Source: Enterococcus caccae ATCC BAA-1240 (GTDB lineage Bacteria > Bacillota > Bacilli > Lactobacillales > Enterococcaceae). Taken from it: 64,000 nt of DNA. Below the pieces are notes generated by a model. It saw only the letters and a program-made list of their open reading frames with translations. It ran no database searches and was not told where the DNA came from. Made by a program: the position numbers and the translations under genes. Position 1 is the first letter of the stretch, and each line of letters begins with the position of its first letter. This document shows positions 27,474 to 36,837 of the stretch, in pieces. The stretch is from NCBI RefSeq assembly GCF_000407145.1, contig NZ_KE136472.1, positions 62,001-126,000 of the forward strand, read 5' to 3'.

Positions 27474-28622
27474 ATGATCAGTGAACTACGTTTTCCCTTA
27501 AAAAAGGATACTTCTCGTAAAATTATTCATATCGATATGGATGCTTTTTTCGCTTCTGTAGAAGAACGTGATCATCCTGAACTTGTCGGACATCCATTAG
27601 TAATTGCACGCCATCCTAGTGATACTGGGGGAAAAGGTGTGGTGACTACAGCCAATTATGAAGCAAGAAAATTTGGTATCCATTCTGCAATGAGCGCTCA
27701 AAAAGCCTATGAATTATGTCCAGATGCAATTTTCAAGCCAGGTAACTATGAGAAATATTCTGAAATTTCTCAGCAAATTCGAGAAATTTTTCGCCGTTAT
27801 ACGGATATTATCGAACCTGTTTCAATTGACGAAGCTTATTTGGATGTAACGATCAATAAAATCGACAGTAAATCTGCGATCAAGATTGCTAAATTGATTC
27901 AATATGACATATGGACTGAATTGCATTTGACTTGTTCAGCAGGAGTGAGTTATAACAAATTTTTAGCAAAACTTGCTTCTGATTTTCAAAAACCCAAAGG
28001 GCTTACTGTTGTGATGCCGGATGAAGCAGAAGCATTTTTGAAAGCTTTACCTATTGAAAAATTTCATGGAGTTGGGAAAAAGACAGTGCCCAAGATGCAT
28101 GATTTAGGTATTTTCACTGGTGAGGACTTGTATAGAAAAGACGAGATGGAACTGATTCGTCATTTTGGTAAAATGGGTTATTCTCTTTATCGAAAGGTTC
28201 GTGGAATTCATGATTCTCCAGTAAATATAACAAGAGACCGCAAATCGGTAGGCAAAGAACATACATATGGTACGCCCTTAACGACTGAAGCGCAGGTAAC
28301 AGCTCAATTAAGACAATTAGCAGAACGAGTGGAAGAATCGTTAGAGCGAGTCCAAAAACATGGAAAAACTGTTGTATTAAAAGTTCGGTATGCAGATTAT
28401 ACAACAGTAACAAAACGTCGGACACTTCCAGAATATATTTCTAAAAAAGAAGAGCTATATTATCAAGCAAATTTGATTTGGGAAGAAATTTTAGGTCTTG
28501 AACAAGGGATTCGATTATTAGGAATCACATTGACAAATCTTGACCCAATGGCCTATGAAAATATGGTACTACCATTGTGGGAAAAGCAAAAGACAGAGGA
28601 TGATGATAAGCTCAATCGGTAA
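27474..28622 (+). CDS. dinB: DNA polymerase IV (Y family)
   Basis: An error-prone polymerase for translesion synthesis. Residues from the chosen start include the palm motif HIDMDAFFASVE and the catalytic SIDEAYLDVT, then two helix-hairpin-helix segments (FHGVGKKT) and the little-finger domain. There is no clear beta-clamp peptide at the extreme C-terminus (LPLWEKQ is a possible one). GAAAGGAAG at 27456-27464 fits the ATG at 27474; ATGs at 27444 and 27465 are less well placed. It lies 45 bases after the HD gene and probably shares its LexA-controlled promoter. Confidence 0.92.
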   Translation: MISELRFPLKKDTSRKIIHIDMDAFFASVEERDHPELVGHPLVIARHPSDTGGKGVVTTANYEARKFGIHSAMSAQKAYELCPDAIFKPGNYEKYSEISQQIREIFRRYTDIIEPVSIDEAYLDVTINKIDSKSAIKIAKLIQYDIWTELHLTCSAGVSYNKFLAKLASDFQKPKGLTVVMPDEAEAFLKALPIEKFHGVGKKTVPKMHDLGIFTGEDLYRKDEMELIRHFGKMGYSLYRKVRGIHDSPVNITRDRKSVGKEHTYGTPLTTEAQVTAQLRQLAERVEESLERVQKHGKTVVLKVRYADYTTVTKRRTLPEYISKKEELYYQANLIWEEILGLEQGIRLLGITLTNLDPMAYENMVLPLWEKQKTEDDDKLNR

Positions 28623-28726
28623 ATAGCTGAGCTCGTTTTAGTTAAATCAAATAAACGACTTTAAATTTTAGTGATAATATGATATTTATGCTACGATTTA
28701 TTCATAAATCTGAAAGGAAAAATCCA

Positions 28727-30142
28727 GTGGGCAAAACAATTATGTGGTTTCGCAAAGACCTTCGTTTAGATGATAATACAGCGTTTAATAAGATGTTGGA
28801 AGAGAGCAAAGAGAGTGATGAGTTGATCTGTATTTTTCATTTGAATCCGTTACAATTTTTAGAGAATAGTTATAATCACAATGCTTTTTTTTACAGTGTA
28901 TCAACATTTTATAAACAGGCTAAAGCGAATAACGTTACGATTCATTTTGTATATGGAAATGTCGAGGAAAGTTTTACGGCGTTAAAAAGAGCATTTCAAG
29001 ATTGGGATGCTATTTATTTTAATAAAGATGAGCGTGGGTTTGGAAGCGTTCGAGATCAGAAAATGACTGTTTTTTTTGAGGATAATCAGATTCAAGTACA
29101 TTCTTATCAAGACAGTCATTTACATGGTGTGGAAGAAATTAAAAAGCCAACAGGGGAAAGCTACAAAGTTTTTACACCTTATTTTAGAAAATGGCTGGCA
29201 ATGCCTAAAAGACCTTATCAAAGAACAATGAAAATCGATAAACAGTTTGAAAAGATTACTCATCCGTTATTTACTGAGGGTGAAAAACAATTTGGGCAAC
29301 TTGTTGAAAAAATAGTTTTTCCTTTTGAATATGAGTGTGGTGAAGCAGTTGCTGAACAGTATTTAAAAGAATTTATAAAAACGCACTTGCATGATTATCA
29401 AAAAGGACGAGATTATCCTTTTTTGGATCAAACAAGTAAGCTATCAAGATTTTTGAGAACAGGAGAACTATCGATTCGTAAAGTTTGGTATGCTCTTAAT
29501 GCTGAACCAGTGTCTGATGGTCGGCAGACCTTTATTTCGGAACTATGTTGGCGGGATTTTTATAACATGATCTATTATGAAAATCCAAAACAAAAAACAC
29601 AAGAGATCAAAGAGCAATATCGGCAATTGCAATGGAGCTATAATCAAGAATTATTTGAGCAATGGAAAAATGGAGAGACAGGATTTCCAATCATAGATGC
29701 TGGAATGAGACAACTTGCTCAGACTGGTTGGATGCATAATCGATTACGAATGATCGTAGCTTCATTTCTAACGAAGGATTTGATGATCGATTGGCGGATG
29801 GGCGAAGAATATTTTCAGAAAAAATTAATTGATTATGATTCAGCAAGTAATATTGGTGGCTGGCAATGGGCAGCGTCAACAGGAACGGATGCAGTTCCTT
29901 ATTTTCGGATATTTAATCCTACAACACAAAGTGAAAAATTTGATCATTACGGTGATTTTATCCGTCAGTTTATCCCAGAATTAAAAAACGTACCAAATAA
30001 ATATATTCATGAACCAGGTAAAATGCCGATGGAATTTCAAAAGTCTATTAATCTGGTTATCGGTGAAGACTACCCGAATCCAATTGTCGATCATAGTAAA
30101 ATCCGTTCAGAAATTCTTACGTTTTTCAAAAAAACAACATAA
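28727..30142 (+). CDS. phr: Deoxyribodipyrimidine photolyase
   Basis: A light-driven enzyme that splits cyclobutane pyrimidine dimers. The 471 residues have the N-terminal antenna domain (TIMWFRKDLRLDDNTAF) and the C-terminal FAD domain (KLSRFLRTGELSIRKVW, ELCWRDFYNMI, ASNIGGWQW and GTDAVPYFRIFNP). The start is GTG at 28727, preceded by GAAAGGA at 8 bases; the upstream in-frame ATGs lack a site. It lies about 100 bases after dinB and may belong to the same damage-response cluster. Confidence 0.93.
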   Translation: MGKTIMWFRKDLRLDDNTAFNKMLEESKESDELICIFHLNPLQFLENSYNHNAFFYSVSTFYKQAKANNVTIHFVYGNVEESFTALKRAFQDWDAIYFNKDERGFGSVRDQKMTVFFEDNQIQVHSYQDSHLHGVEEIKKPTGESYKVFTPYFRKWLAMPKRPYQRTMKIDKQFEKITHPLFTEGEKQFGQLVEKIVFPFEYECGEAVAEQYLKEFIKTHLHDYQKGRDYPFLDQTSKLSRFLRTGELSIRKVWYALNAEPVSDGRQTFISELCWRDFYNMIYYENPKQKTQEIKEQYRQLQWSYNQELFEQWKNGETGFPIIDAGMRQLAQTGWMHNRLRMIVASFLTKDLMIDWRMGEEYFQKKLIDYDSASNIGGWQWAASTGTDAVPYFRIFNPTTQSEKFDHYGDFIRQFIPELKNVPNKYIHEPGKMPMEFQKSINLVIGEDYPNPIVDHSKIRSEILTFFKKTT

Positions 30143-30251
30143 GTGAAATACAGTTAAACGGCGGGATCAGAAGCAATTCCCTCCTTTTTTATCGGAGTTA
30201 AATGACGCTTCGATCATCTTTTGAGAGAATGATTGAAGAAGTAAATCAAAA

Positions 30252-30299
30252 AAAACTGATATACAAACAAGAATTTCACTTGCTAGTATATCAGGTTTT
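30252..30299 (-). terminator. Terminator of nrdG
   Basis: On the minus strand AAAACCTGATATAC pairs with GTATATCAGTTTT, with an inner CAAG/CTTG pair, and ends in a run of eight T. Confidence 0.75.
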
Positions 30300-30304
30300 G
30301 AAAG

Positions 30305-30907
30305 TTAGATCATTTTCCCTTTTTTTATTTGTTCATATTTTTGTTCCCCATCGTGGCATTTTTCCCAGATAACAGCTTTTCCACAAGATAAAGATTTTTT
30401 TACATCAAGAATTCGTTGATTACTACTGCCTCTAAATTGAAGATTTAAGTTTCTTTTGGATAATTCAAAACGTCCATCGACTAAAATATCAATTTTACTT
30501 AAAAGTTCCAACTTATCATCTGATTCTAGTAATAACTCTTCAAAAGTGTAACCTGACCAAGACCAAATATCTTTTTTAGTTCCAAATTCTTTACGGACGC
30601 GATCCACAACGGTCAGACAAACAGTTGTATTTAAGAAAGGTTCACCGCCTAATAAGGTTAGACCTTGTACATAATCATGAGCTAAATCTTCGATAATCTT
30701 ATCTTCCAATTCTTTTGTGAAGGGTTTTCCATAGCGGAAATTTTGAACGGCTTGATTAAAGCAACCTTCGCAAGCAAATAAACAACCACTAACATACAGG
30801 CTATTTCTTACGCCTTCTCCATCAACAAAATTAAACGCTTTATAATCACCAACATAGTTTTGACTAAAATTCTCTGCTAACCATTCCTGTGGTTTAGGGT
30901 TTCTCAT
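30305..30907 (-). CDS. nrdG: Anaerobic ribonucleotide reductase activating protein
   Basis: A radical-SAM enzyme that installs the glycyl radical on NrdD. The 200 residues contain the CxxxCxxC iron-sulfur motif in VSGCLFACEGCFN and the glycine-rich LLGGEPFLN SAM segment. It lies downstream of nrdD on the minus strand but is separated by 309 bases. That gap contains two family A-like repeats and a terminator-like hairpin right before the nrdG ribosome site (GAAAGGAT). Confidence 0.94.
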   Translation of the reverse strand: MRNPKPQEWLAENFSQNYVGDYKAFNFVDGEGVRNSLYVSGCLFACEGCFNQAVQNFRYGKPFTKELEDKIIEDLAHDYVQGLTLLGGEPFLNTTVCLTVVDRVRKEFGTKKDIWSWSGYTFEELLLESDDKLELLSKIDILVDGRFELSKRNLNLQFRGSSNQRILDVKKSLSCGKAVIWEKCHDGEQKYEQIKKGKMI

Positions 30908-30929
30908 TTTTAGTTATCCTTTCAAATAA

Positions 30930-30968
30930 AAAACGATGCCAACAAGTTTTTGTACGGTGCATCGTTTT
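30930..30968 (-). terminator. Terminator-like hairpin just before nrdG
   Basis: AAAACGATGC and GCATCGTTTT form a 10-bp stem around a 19-base loop, followed on the minus strand by a T-run that ends about 10 bases from the nrdG ribosome site. It may attenuate readthrough from nrdD or end an nrdD transcript. Confidence 0.6.
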
Positions 30969-30987
30969 TATTGATTTTGTGTTTGAC

Positions 30988-31101
30988 ATAAGCTATAAAA
31001 GCCAACTCTTCGGAAAAAAGAACAATTACTAGTGACAAAGGCCGTCACAATCAAGAGTTCGTATTTTACAGTCAGAGTTAAACGACTCCTTTCGCTTTTT
31101 A
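30988..31101. repeat. Family A repeat, copy A6
   Basis: Shares CTCTTCGGAAAAAAGA with copies A2 and A4, a GTGACAAA..CGTCAC inner stem, and TCAGAGTTAAACGA at the right. AACTCT pairs with AGAGTT, a variant of GCTCT/AGAGC in A2. Its orientation is + while nrdDG read minus, unlike the other copies. Confidence 0.65.
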
Positions 31102-31105
31102 TTGA

Positions 31106-31216
31106 ATCTAGCTACACAAACCAACTCTCAATAATAAGGAAGAAAAATCCGTGATAAAATGTATTGCTATATTGTTCTTCCTTATTAATCAAGAGATAGG
31201 CAGCTTATTCAGCTTT
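31106..31216. repeat. Diverged family A-like repeat, copy A7
   Basis: Begins ATCTAGCTACAC and ends CAGCTTTTTAT like family A. Its inner stem is AATAAGGAAGAA/TTCTTCCTTATT. Its right end reaches the nrdD stop codon. As RNA the inner stem would also be a strong hairpin behind nrdD. Confidence 0.45.
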
Positions 31217-33409
31217 TTATTTCATATGTTTCACTCGTGATGAGATTTCTTTGTGTCGTCCGTGAACCATTGGTCTGGCTTGTGGGTTTCCTAGGTATCC
31301 ACAAGTGCGTTTTACAACATCACATGATTTAGGATCATGATTGCCACATTGTGGGCATTCAAAGCCACGTTCTGTTGGATTGAAATCTCCTTCAAAACCG
31401 CATTCATAGCAGTGATCGATCGGTGTGTTTGTACCAAGGTAACCAACTCGATCATAAGCATAATCCCAAACAGATTCTAAAGCTTTTGGATTTTGTTGTA
31501 AAACAGGATATTCACAATAATGAATGAAACCTCCAGAGCAATATTGTGGATAATCTTTTTCAAAGTCAAGTTTTTCAAACGGTGTTGGATTTTTACGAAC
31601 ATCATAGTGGAAACTATTTGTGTAATATTCTTTATCTGTGATATTTTCCACGATCCCAAATTTTTCAGTATCTAAACGACAGAAACGATCAGTTAAACTT
31701 TCACTCGGTGTTGAATAGACGCTAAAGTGATAGCCGTATTCATTTCCCCAGTCATCTGCGTGGGCTTTTAAATCTTTTAAAATAGCCATCGTAAAGTCTT
31801 TAGCTTCAGGATTTGTTTCCCAATCACCACCATAAAAAGCAGAAGCAACTTCATATAGACCAATATAACCTAATGAAACAGTCGCACGTTTATTTTTGAA
31901 TAATTCATTGACAGATTCTTTTCGAGACAATCTTTTTCCGAAAGCACCGTACATATAAAGAATAGGTGCATTTGCAGGTGTCGCTTCTTTACAACGTTCC
32001 ACTCGGTAGACTAAAGCATCTTTCATTGTTTCCAAGCGTTCAGCTAAAAGCGTCCAGAATTTTTCTACATCTCCATGAGCTTCCATTGCGATTCTTGGTA
32101 AATTTAAAGTAACAACACCTAAATTCATTCTACCAACATTGATTTCTTCACCATTTTCATTTTTCCATCCTTGTAGAAAAGAGCGGCAACCCATGGGCAC
32201 TTTAAAACTACCTGTCAAATCGACTAATTTATCATAATTTAAAATATCTGGATACATGCGTTTAGTGGCACATTCTAATGCAATTTGTTTTACGTCATAA
32301 TTTGGATCCGAGTCATTTAAGTTTACACCACGTTTTAAAGTAAAAATCAATTTAGGGAAAATAGCCGTTCTATGCTCGCTACCCAAGCCATTGATACGAA
32401 TTTGCAAAATTGCTTTTTGAATTTCACGTTCAAACCAGTTGAGACCTAAGCCAAATCCTAACGAAGTAAATGGTGTTTGGCCATTTGAGGTAAATAAAGT
32501 ATTGATCTCATATTCCAAACTTTGCATCGCATCATAAATATCTTTTTTCGTTTTGCTTTTGGCATAAGCTTCTTGGCGTTCAGAGCCTTCGATCCATTCT
32601 TTAGCATCAGCTAAATGCTTTTGGTAATTCAACTCAGCAAATGGTGCCAATAATTCATCCACACGATCTGCTGAACAACCGCCATATTGGCTAGAAGCTA
32701 CATTGGCAATGATTTGTGAAATTTGAGCAGTTGCTGTTTGAATGGATTTAGGTGCTTCAACTTCGGCATTTCCAATTTTAAAACCATTGTTCAACATTCC
32801 TTTAAAGTCGATCAAACAACAGTTAGTCATAGGTGTATAGGGATGATAATCTAAATCATGATAGTGAATATCACCTTTTTGATGTGCGTTGGCAACGTGA
32901 GGAGGTAACATTTTTAGTCCAATCGATTTACCAACGATTCCAGCGGTCAAATCACGTTGTGTATTAAAAACGTCACTATCTTTATTCGCATTTTCGTTGA
33001 CGACAGATTGGTCTTTGTTAATCAACTTGCTGATTGTAAAATTGATATCAGTTGCTTTACTTCGTTCAAAATCGCGACGAGTCCTATAGTTGATGTATTC
33101 TTCTGCTAGCTCATATTCATTTCTTGCCAGTAAAATATGCTCAACGATATTTTGAATTTCATAGATTTTTACATCTTCAGTGAAACGATCTGAAATTTCT
33201 TGATCAATTCTTTCAACAATTTCTTGAATACGCTCATGGGCAAGTGGGTCTAAAGAACCACGAATATTTTGTTCAGCTTTGATCAAAGCATCATAAATCT
33301 TTCGATCATCAAAATCAACTAATCGACCATCTCGTTTTACGATTTTCATCGAGTGTAAGACCGGATCTGTAGAACTCACTTCATTATTAGCTTGTTTAAT
33401 CTCCATCAT
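31217..33409 (-). CDS. nrdD: Anaerobic ribonucleoside-triphosphate reductase
   Basis: Reduces NTPs to dNTPs without oxygen, using a glycyl radical. The 730 residues have an N-terminal ATP-cone (about residues 22-110, beginning KIVKRDGRLVDFDDRK, the allosteric site), the catalytic barrel, and a four-Cys zinc site (CYECGFEG and CPQCGNHD). The radical loop TCGYLGNPQARP lies near the C-terminus. Two Met codons start the frame; GAGGAGA lies upstream. The promoter region carries two NrdR boxes. Confidence 0.96.
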   Translation of the reverse strand: MMEIKQANNEVSSTDPVLHSMKIVKRDGRLVDFDDRKIYDALIKAEQNIRGSLDPLAHERIQEIVERIDQEISDRFTEDVKIYEIQNIVEHILLARNEYELAEEYINYRTRRDFERSKATDINFTISKLINKDQSVVNENANKDSDVFNTQRDLTAGIVGKSIGLKMLPPHVANAHQKGDIHYHDLDYHPYTPMTNCCLIDFKGMLNNGFKIGNAEVEAPKSIQTATAQISQIIANVASSQYGGCSADRVDELLAPFAELNYQKHLADAKEWIEGSERQEAYAKSKTKKDIYDAMQSLEYEINTLFTSNGQTPFTSLGFGLGLNWFEREIQKAILQIRINGLGSEHRTAIFPKLIFTLKRGVNLNDSDPNYDVKQIALECATKRMYPDILNYDKLVDLTGSFKVPMGCRSFLQGWKNENGEEINVGRMNLGVVTLNLPRIAMEAHGDVEKFWTLLAERLETMKDALVYRVERCKEATPANAPILYMYGAFGKRLSRKESVNELFKNKRATVSLGYIGLYEVASAFYGGDWETNPEAKDFTMAILKDLKAHADDWGNEYGYHFSVYSTPSESLTDRFCRLDTEKFGIVENITDKEYYTNSFHYDVRKNPTPFEKLDFEKDYPQYCSGGFIHYCEYPVLQQNPKALESVWDYAYDRVGYLGTNTPIDHCYECGFEGDFNPTERGFECPQCGNHDPKSCDVVKRTCGYLGNPQARPMVHGRHKEISSRVKHMK

Positions 33410-33471
33410 TTGCTAGCCATCTCCTCGTAGATTTATTCCTTCCTTATCATAAATCAATTCTTAGAATCTTT

Positions 33472-33487
33472 CAACTATATGTAGTGT
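33472..33487. promoter_or_regulatory. NrdR box 1
   Basis: CAACTATATGTAGTGT, close to the NrdR consensus ACACWATATNTWGTGT, 63 bases before the nrdD start. The partner box lies 42 bp upstream (start to start), four helical turns, so NrdR could contact both from one face. Confidence 0.75.
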
Positions 33488-33513
33488 GAAATTTAATTTT
33501 TTGTCTATATATA

Positions 33514-33529
33514 CAACTATATATAGTGT
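33514..33529. promoter_or_regulatory. NrdR box 2
   Basis: CAACTATATATAGTGT, the second and better NrdR-type box upstream of nrdD. The rest of the 310-base gap between nrdD and the ABC transporter shows only a possible extended -10 (TGGTAAAAT, 33681-33689) for the transporter. Confidence 0.75.
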
Positions 33530-33719
33530 TTATGAGGAATGAAATAATAGTGAAAACAACTCCCTAAAAGGTTTGTGGAAAGTGTCACAACATTTCGACA
33601 GAGAAAAATAAATGATTGATGAATCTTTTATTATTATTACTTAATTGTAAGAGGAAACGATGTTCAGTTGCGCAAAATATTGGTAAAATAAGGACAATGA
33701 AAAAACTGGAGCGAAATCT

Positions 33720-34487
33720 ATGAAAAAAATTTTAGAAGTAAACCATTTAAGTAAGTCGTACGGTTATCGAAGTAACAAAGTACAAGTTTTGAACAATATT
33801 TCTTTTTCTGTGGATCAAGGAGAGTTCGTTGGAATTATGGGACCAAGTGGTGCCGGCAAATCTACGTTACTCAATACGATTTCTACTATTTCTTTGCCTA
33901 CAACTGGGACTGTTCGAATTGATGGACAAGATATATTAAAGATGCGAGATGGTCAAATTAGTGATTTTCGGCGTAAAAAACTAGGCTTCATTTTTCAAAA
34001 TTTTAATTTGATGGAGACGTTAAATGTAAAAGATAATATCTTATTACCATTGGCTGTAGATCGTATGGCTTTAGCTGAGATGGAACAGCGATTGTCGCAT
34101 GTTGCAGATATTCTAGGAATCGACCAATTGCTAAATAGTTTTCCTAATGCGATTTCAGTTGGACAAAAACAGAGAGTAGCAGCAGCTCGTGCGCTGATCA
34201 CTAAGCCTAAAATTATTTTTGCAGATGAACCGACAGGATCGTTGGACTCTAAATCAGCTGCAGAATTACTTCAGTATATGACAAACATGAATTTGCAAGA
34301 TGACGCTACGATTATGATGGTTACACATGATCCTTATACTGCAAGTTACTGTAATCGGATTTTGTTTATCAAAGATGGTGTCTTTTTTTCTGAGGTAGTA
34401 CGCCAGGGATCTAGAAAAGATTTTTTTAACCGTGTGATCGATATGCAGGCAACAATTGGCGGAGGTGGTCGAGCAAATGATTTTTAA
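33720..34487 (+). CDS. BceA-like ABC transporter ATP-binding protein
   Basis: The 255-residue ATPase of an FtsX-type exporter. Walker A is GPSGAGKST. The signature segment reads AISVGQKQRVAAARAL, with VGQKQ in place of the usual SGGQ/SGGEQ core, and Walker B is IIFADEPTGSLDS. Transporters of this type (BceAB, MacB-like) move or sense antimicrobial peptides. The gene overlaps the permease gene by 11 bases. No two-component system lies next to it in this window, unlike classical bceRS-bceAB loci. Confidence 0.88.
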   Translation: MKKILEVNHLSKSYGYRSNKVQVLNNISFSVDQGEFVGIMGPSGAGKSTLLNTISTISLPTTGTVRIDGQDILKMRDGQISDFRRKKLGFIFQNFNLMETLNVKDNILLPLAVDRMALAEMEQRLSHVADILGIDQLLNSFPNAISVGQKQRVAAARALITKPKIIFADEPTGSLDSKSAAELLQYMTNMNLQDDATIMMVTHDPYTASYCNRILFIKDGVFFSEVVRQGSRKDFFNRVIDMQATIGGGGRANDF

Positions 34488-36564
34488 TTTGTCTTGGAAA
34501 AATTTTAAAGGACAATTTCTTAATTATCTTGTTTATTTTGTAAGCATGACCTTTGCTGTAGTTGTTTATTATTGTTTTAGTGCGATTACATATAATCGCA
34601 ATTTGGCAAACAGAGTGGGTCAGGAGATCCATATTGATAGTGCGATGAATTTGGGTGGGATTTTAGTGGTGATCATGATTTTAGGTTTCATGTTTGCTGC
34701 AAACCACTTCTTCTTGTTGAAAAGAGGAAAGGAAATTGGCTTGTACCACTTAATTGGTATGCGCAAAGAACAGATATCGTTTTTATTTTTTGTAGAAACA
34801 TTGATTTTAGGGGCAGTTTCATTAGTCAGCGGTCTTATTTTAGGGGTCATTTTTTCCAAATTGTTTTCAATGATCTTGGCTAAAGCAATGTTTTTACAAG
34901 TGGAAAGTTTGTTTTATGCTTCAATTCCATCTATGGTACAAACAGGAATCGTTTTTGTTTTTATGTTAGTTGCAGTCTCACTAAGAAGTAGTTGGTTGAT
35001 TTATCGCTATCAAGTATCAGACATGCTTAGTAAAACTAAAAAAAGAGACTTTCAATCAAATCAAATGTCTATTCTAAATAGTTGCCTAGGGGTTTTAGGG
35101 ATTATTTTTATCTTGATTGGCTATATTTTGTCTTATAATGTGATTCGTTTTGGCACTTTTTTAATGAAGACAGCTTTTGGATTTTCTGGTTTTTTAATCG
35201 CACCATTAATAATTATGGTTATCTGTATGGTGGGAACCTATTTATTTTTTAAATATACGATGAACTTAGTGGTGTATTTGTTTGGAAAAGACAAATTTAA
35301 CTATTATCGGAATTTAAATATGTTGGCATTAGGCAATACTAAACTCTATGTTAAACGAAGTGGAAATATATTATCGTTTGTCACCATTTTTATTGCAGTT
35401 GCTTTAGGAATGATCGGTGGAGCTGCATCTTTTTACACAATCGGGATGAATTCAGTGAATATTACTGCACCAACAGATTTTATTGTCGCTGAAGATGATT
35501 ATGAGAAATTAACACAAGTAATTGAAAATAAAACGGATACAAATTTAGATTCCCTCATCAAATTGAATTATAAGTTGACGGGTAGCCGATTTCATCTTAA
35601 AATTGGACAGGAAGCTGAGGAATATAATACAAGTCCAATAAATCTATTATCACTTTCAAATTATCGAGAATTTCAAAAAATAAATCCTTATTTAAAGAAA
35701 ATTGAGTTACATAATAAAAAAGATATCGTTATTTTGGATAGTATTCAAAATATTTTAGGTGGTTTTATTCGCTATGGCTCTGATTTTACGCTGTTGGATG
35801 GAGTAAAACTTCATGTTTCAGATGTGCGACCAGATTTTTTGGGGCAAAATTTATTAAGGTATAGCTTTCCGACAGTCGTTGTGTCTGATGAGCAATTTGA
35901 TGAGATAGATTCAGGTGTCAACTATACATTGAGTGCATTTAATGTGCAAGCAAAAGATAAAGAAGCATTGACCAATAAGTTATCTGAAGAGGTAAAACCT
36001 AAATGGATTGCTCCTGTATACTATAAATATCAGTGGATTGACAATCAGTTAGTCGGTTACACATCCAAAACTAGCCAGAAGCCGGAAAATGAGCGTTCTG
36101 AAGAGTATTCAGAGGATAGTGAGCAGGAATATTGGCAATTGAATTACACCAATCGTTTTTCGGAACTAAGATATATTAGAAGAGCGATGGGATTGTTTAT
36201 CTATGTCGCGATGTTTTTAGGGGTGTTAGCATTAATTATTACGGGGAGTATCTTGATGTTACAGCAGTTTTCAGAAGCTGAAAAAGAGAAAGAAAGCTAT
36301 GATTTATTAAAAAAAATCGGTATTCCTAAAAAAGAAATTACGAAACTTGTTTATCAGCAAAACAGCATCATCTTTTTCCCACCGATGATCATTGGTGTTC
36401 TGCATGCAACGTTTGCGATTTATGTGTTTAGTAAATTCATTTCAAGCTCTGGTTATTGGTTGGCTTATCTGTCATGTGGGCTATTGATTTTGATTTATTT
36501 GTCTTATTACTTTTTGACATCAGCAATTTATTCCCGTATTATCCACGGAAAACATCAACAATAA
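34477..36564 (+). CDS. BceB-like FtsX-domain ABC transporter permease
   Basis: A 695-residue membrane protein with about ten helices. The first FtsX unit (KRGKEIGLYHLIGMRKEQI) precedes a large extracytoplasmic domain (about residues 330-570), and the last three helices form the second FtsX unit (YDLLKKIGIPKKEITKLVY). This layout is that of BceB bacitracin/peptide-sensing exporters. GGAGGTGG inside the ATPase gene places the start at the ATG at 34477. The substrate is inferred only from the family. Confidence 0.88.
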   Translation: MIFNLSWKNFKGQFLNYLVYFVSMTFAVVVYYCFSAITYNRNLANRVGQEIHIDSAMNLGGILVVIMILGFMFAANHFFLLKRGKEIGLYHLIGMRKEQISFLFFVETLILGAVSLVSGLILGVIFSKLFSMILAKAMFLQVESLFYASIPSMVQTGIVFVFMLVAVSLRSSWLIYRYQVSDMLSKTKKRDFQSNQMSILNSCLGVLGIIFILIGYILSYNVIRFGTFLMKTAFGFSGFLIAPLIIMVICMVGTYLFFKYTMNLVVYLFGKDKFNYYRNLNMLALGNTKLYVKRSGNILSFVTIFIAVALGMIGGAASFYTIGMNSVNITAPTDFIVAEDDYEKLTQVIENKTDTNLDSLIKLNYKLTGSRFHLKIGQEAEEYNTSPINLLSLSNYREFQKINPYLKKIELHNKKDIVILDSIQNILGGFIRYGSDFTLLDGVKLHVSDVRPDFLGQNLLRYSFPTVVVSDEQFDEIDSGVNYTLSAFNVQAKDKEALTNKLSEEVKPKWIAPVYYKYQWIDNQLVGYTSKTSQKPENERSEEYSEDSEQEYWQLNYTNRFSELRYIRRAMGLFIYVAMFLGVLALIITGSILMLQQFSEAEKEKESYDLLKKIGIPKKEITKLVYQQNSIIFFPPMIIGVLHATFAIYVFSKFISSSGYWLAYLSCGLLILIYLSYYFLTSAIYSRIIHGKHQQ

Positions 36565-36565
36565 C

Positions 36566-36598
36566 TTAATTATTTTTAAATTTTTTTTAAATAATTAA
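36566..36598 (+). terminator. AT-only hairpin after the BceAB-like genes
   Basis: TTAATTATTT and AAATAATTAA can pair around a T-rich loop. Weak, because no G-C pair is present. Confidence 0.3.
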
Positions 36599-36670
36599 AT
36601 GTAGTTCTAAAAATGAATAAAATAGAAACATAACGTTAAAACAGTTAGTTCTTATACTTAAATGAGGGGG

Positions 36671-36705
36671 GAACAAAACCTTTATCCTTTTGTTCTGCCT
36701 TCTTT
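36671..36705 (+). other. Leader hairpin upstream of the dlt operon
   Basis: GAACAAAA and TTTTGTTC pair around a 9-base loop, preceded by a G-run and followed by TGCCTTCTTTTT. It could be a terminator for weak upstream transcription or an attenuator before dltX. Confidence 0.35.
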
Positions 36706-36837
36706 TTGTTGGAAGTGACAAAACTGTTAGTGGTAAAGAAGACTTTATTTGCGAATTTAGTTTCTTTTCTTAGCCGTTTTTATTACAATAGCAGTACCAA
36801 AATACGAATAGTGGAAACTTTGGAGGCTTGAAATAGA

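Noticed and set aside
33720-36564. A complete bacitracin-resistance module (bceRS-bceAB).
   Set aside because: Only the transporter pair is present; no histidine kinase or response regulator is adjacent in the window.
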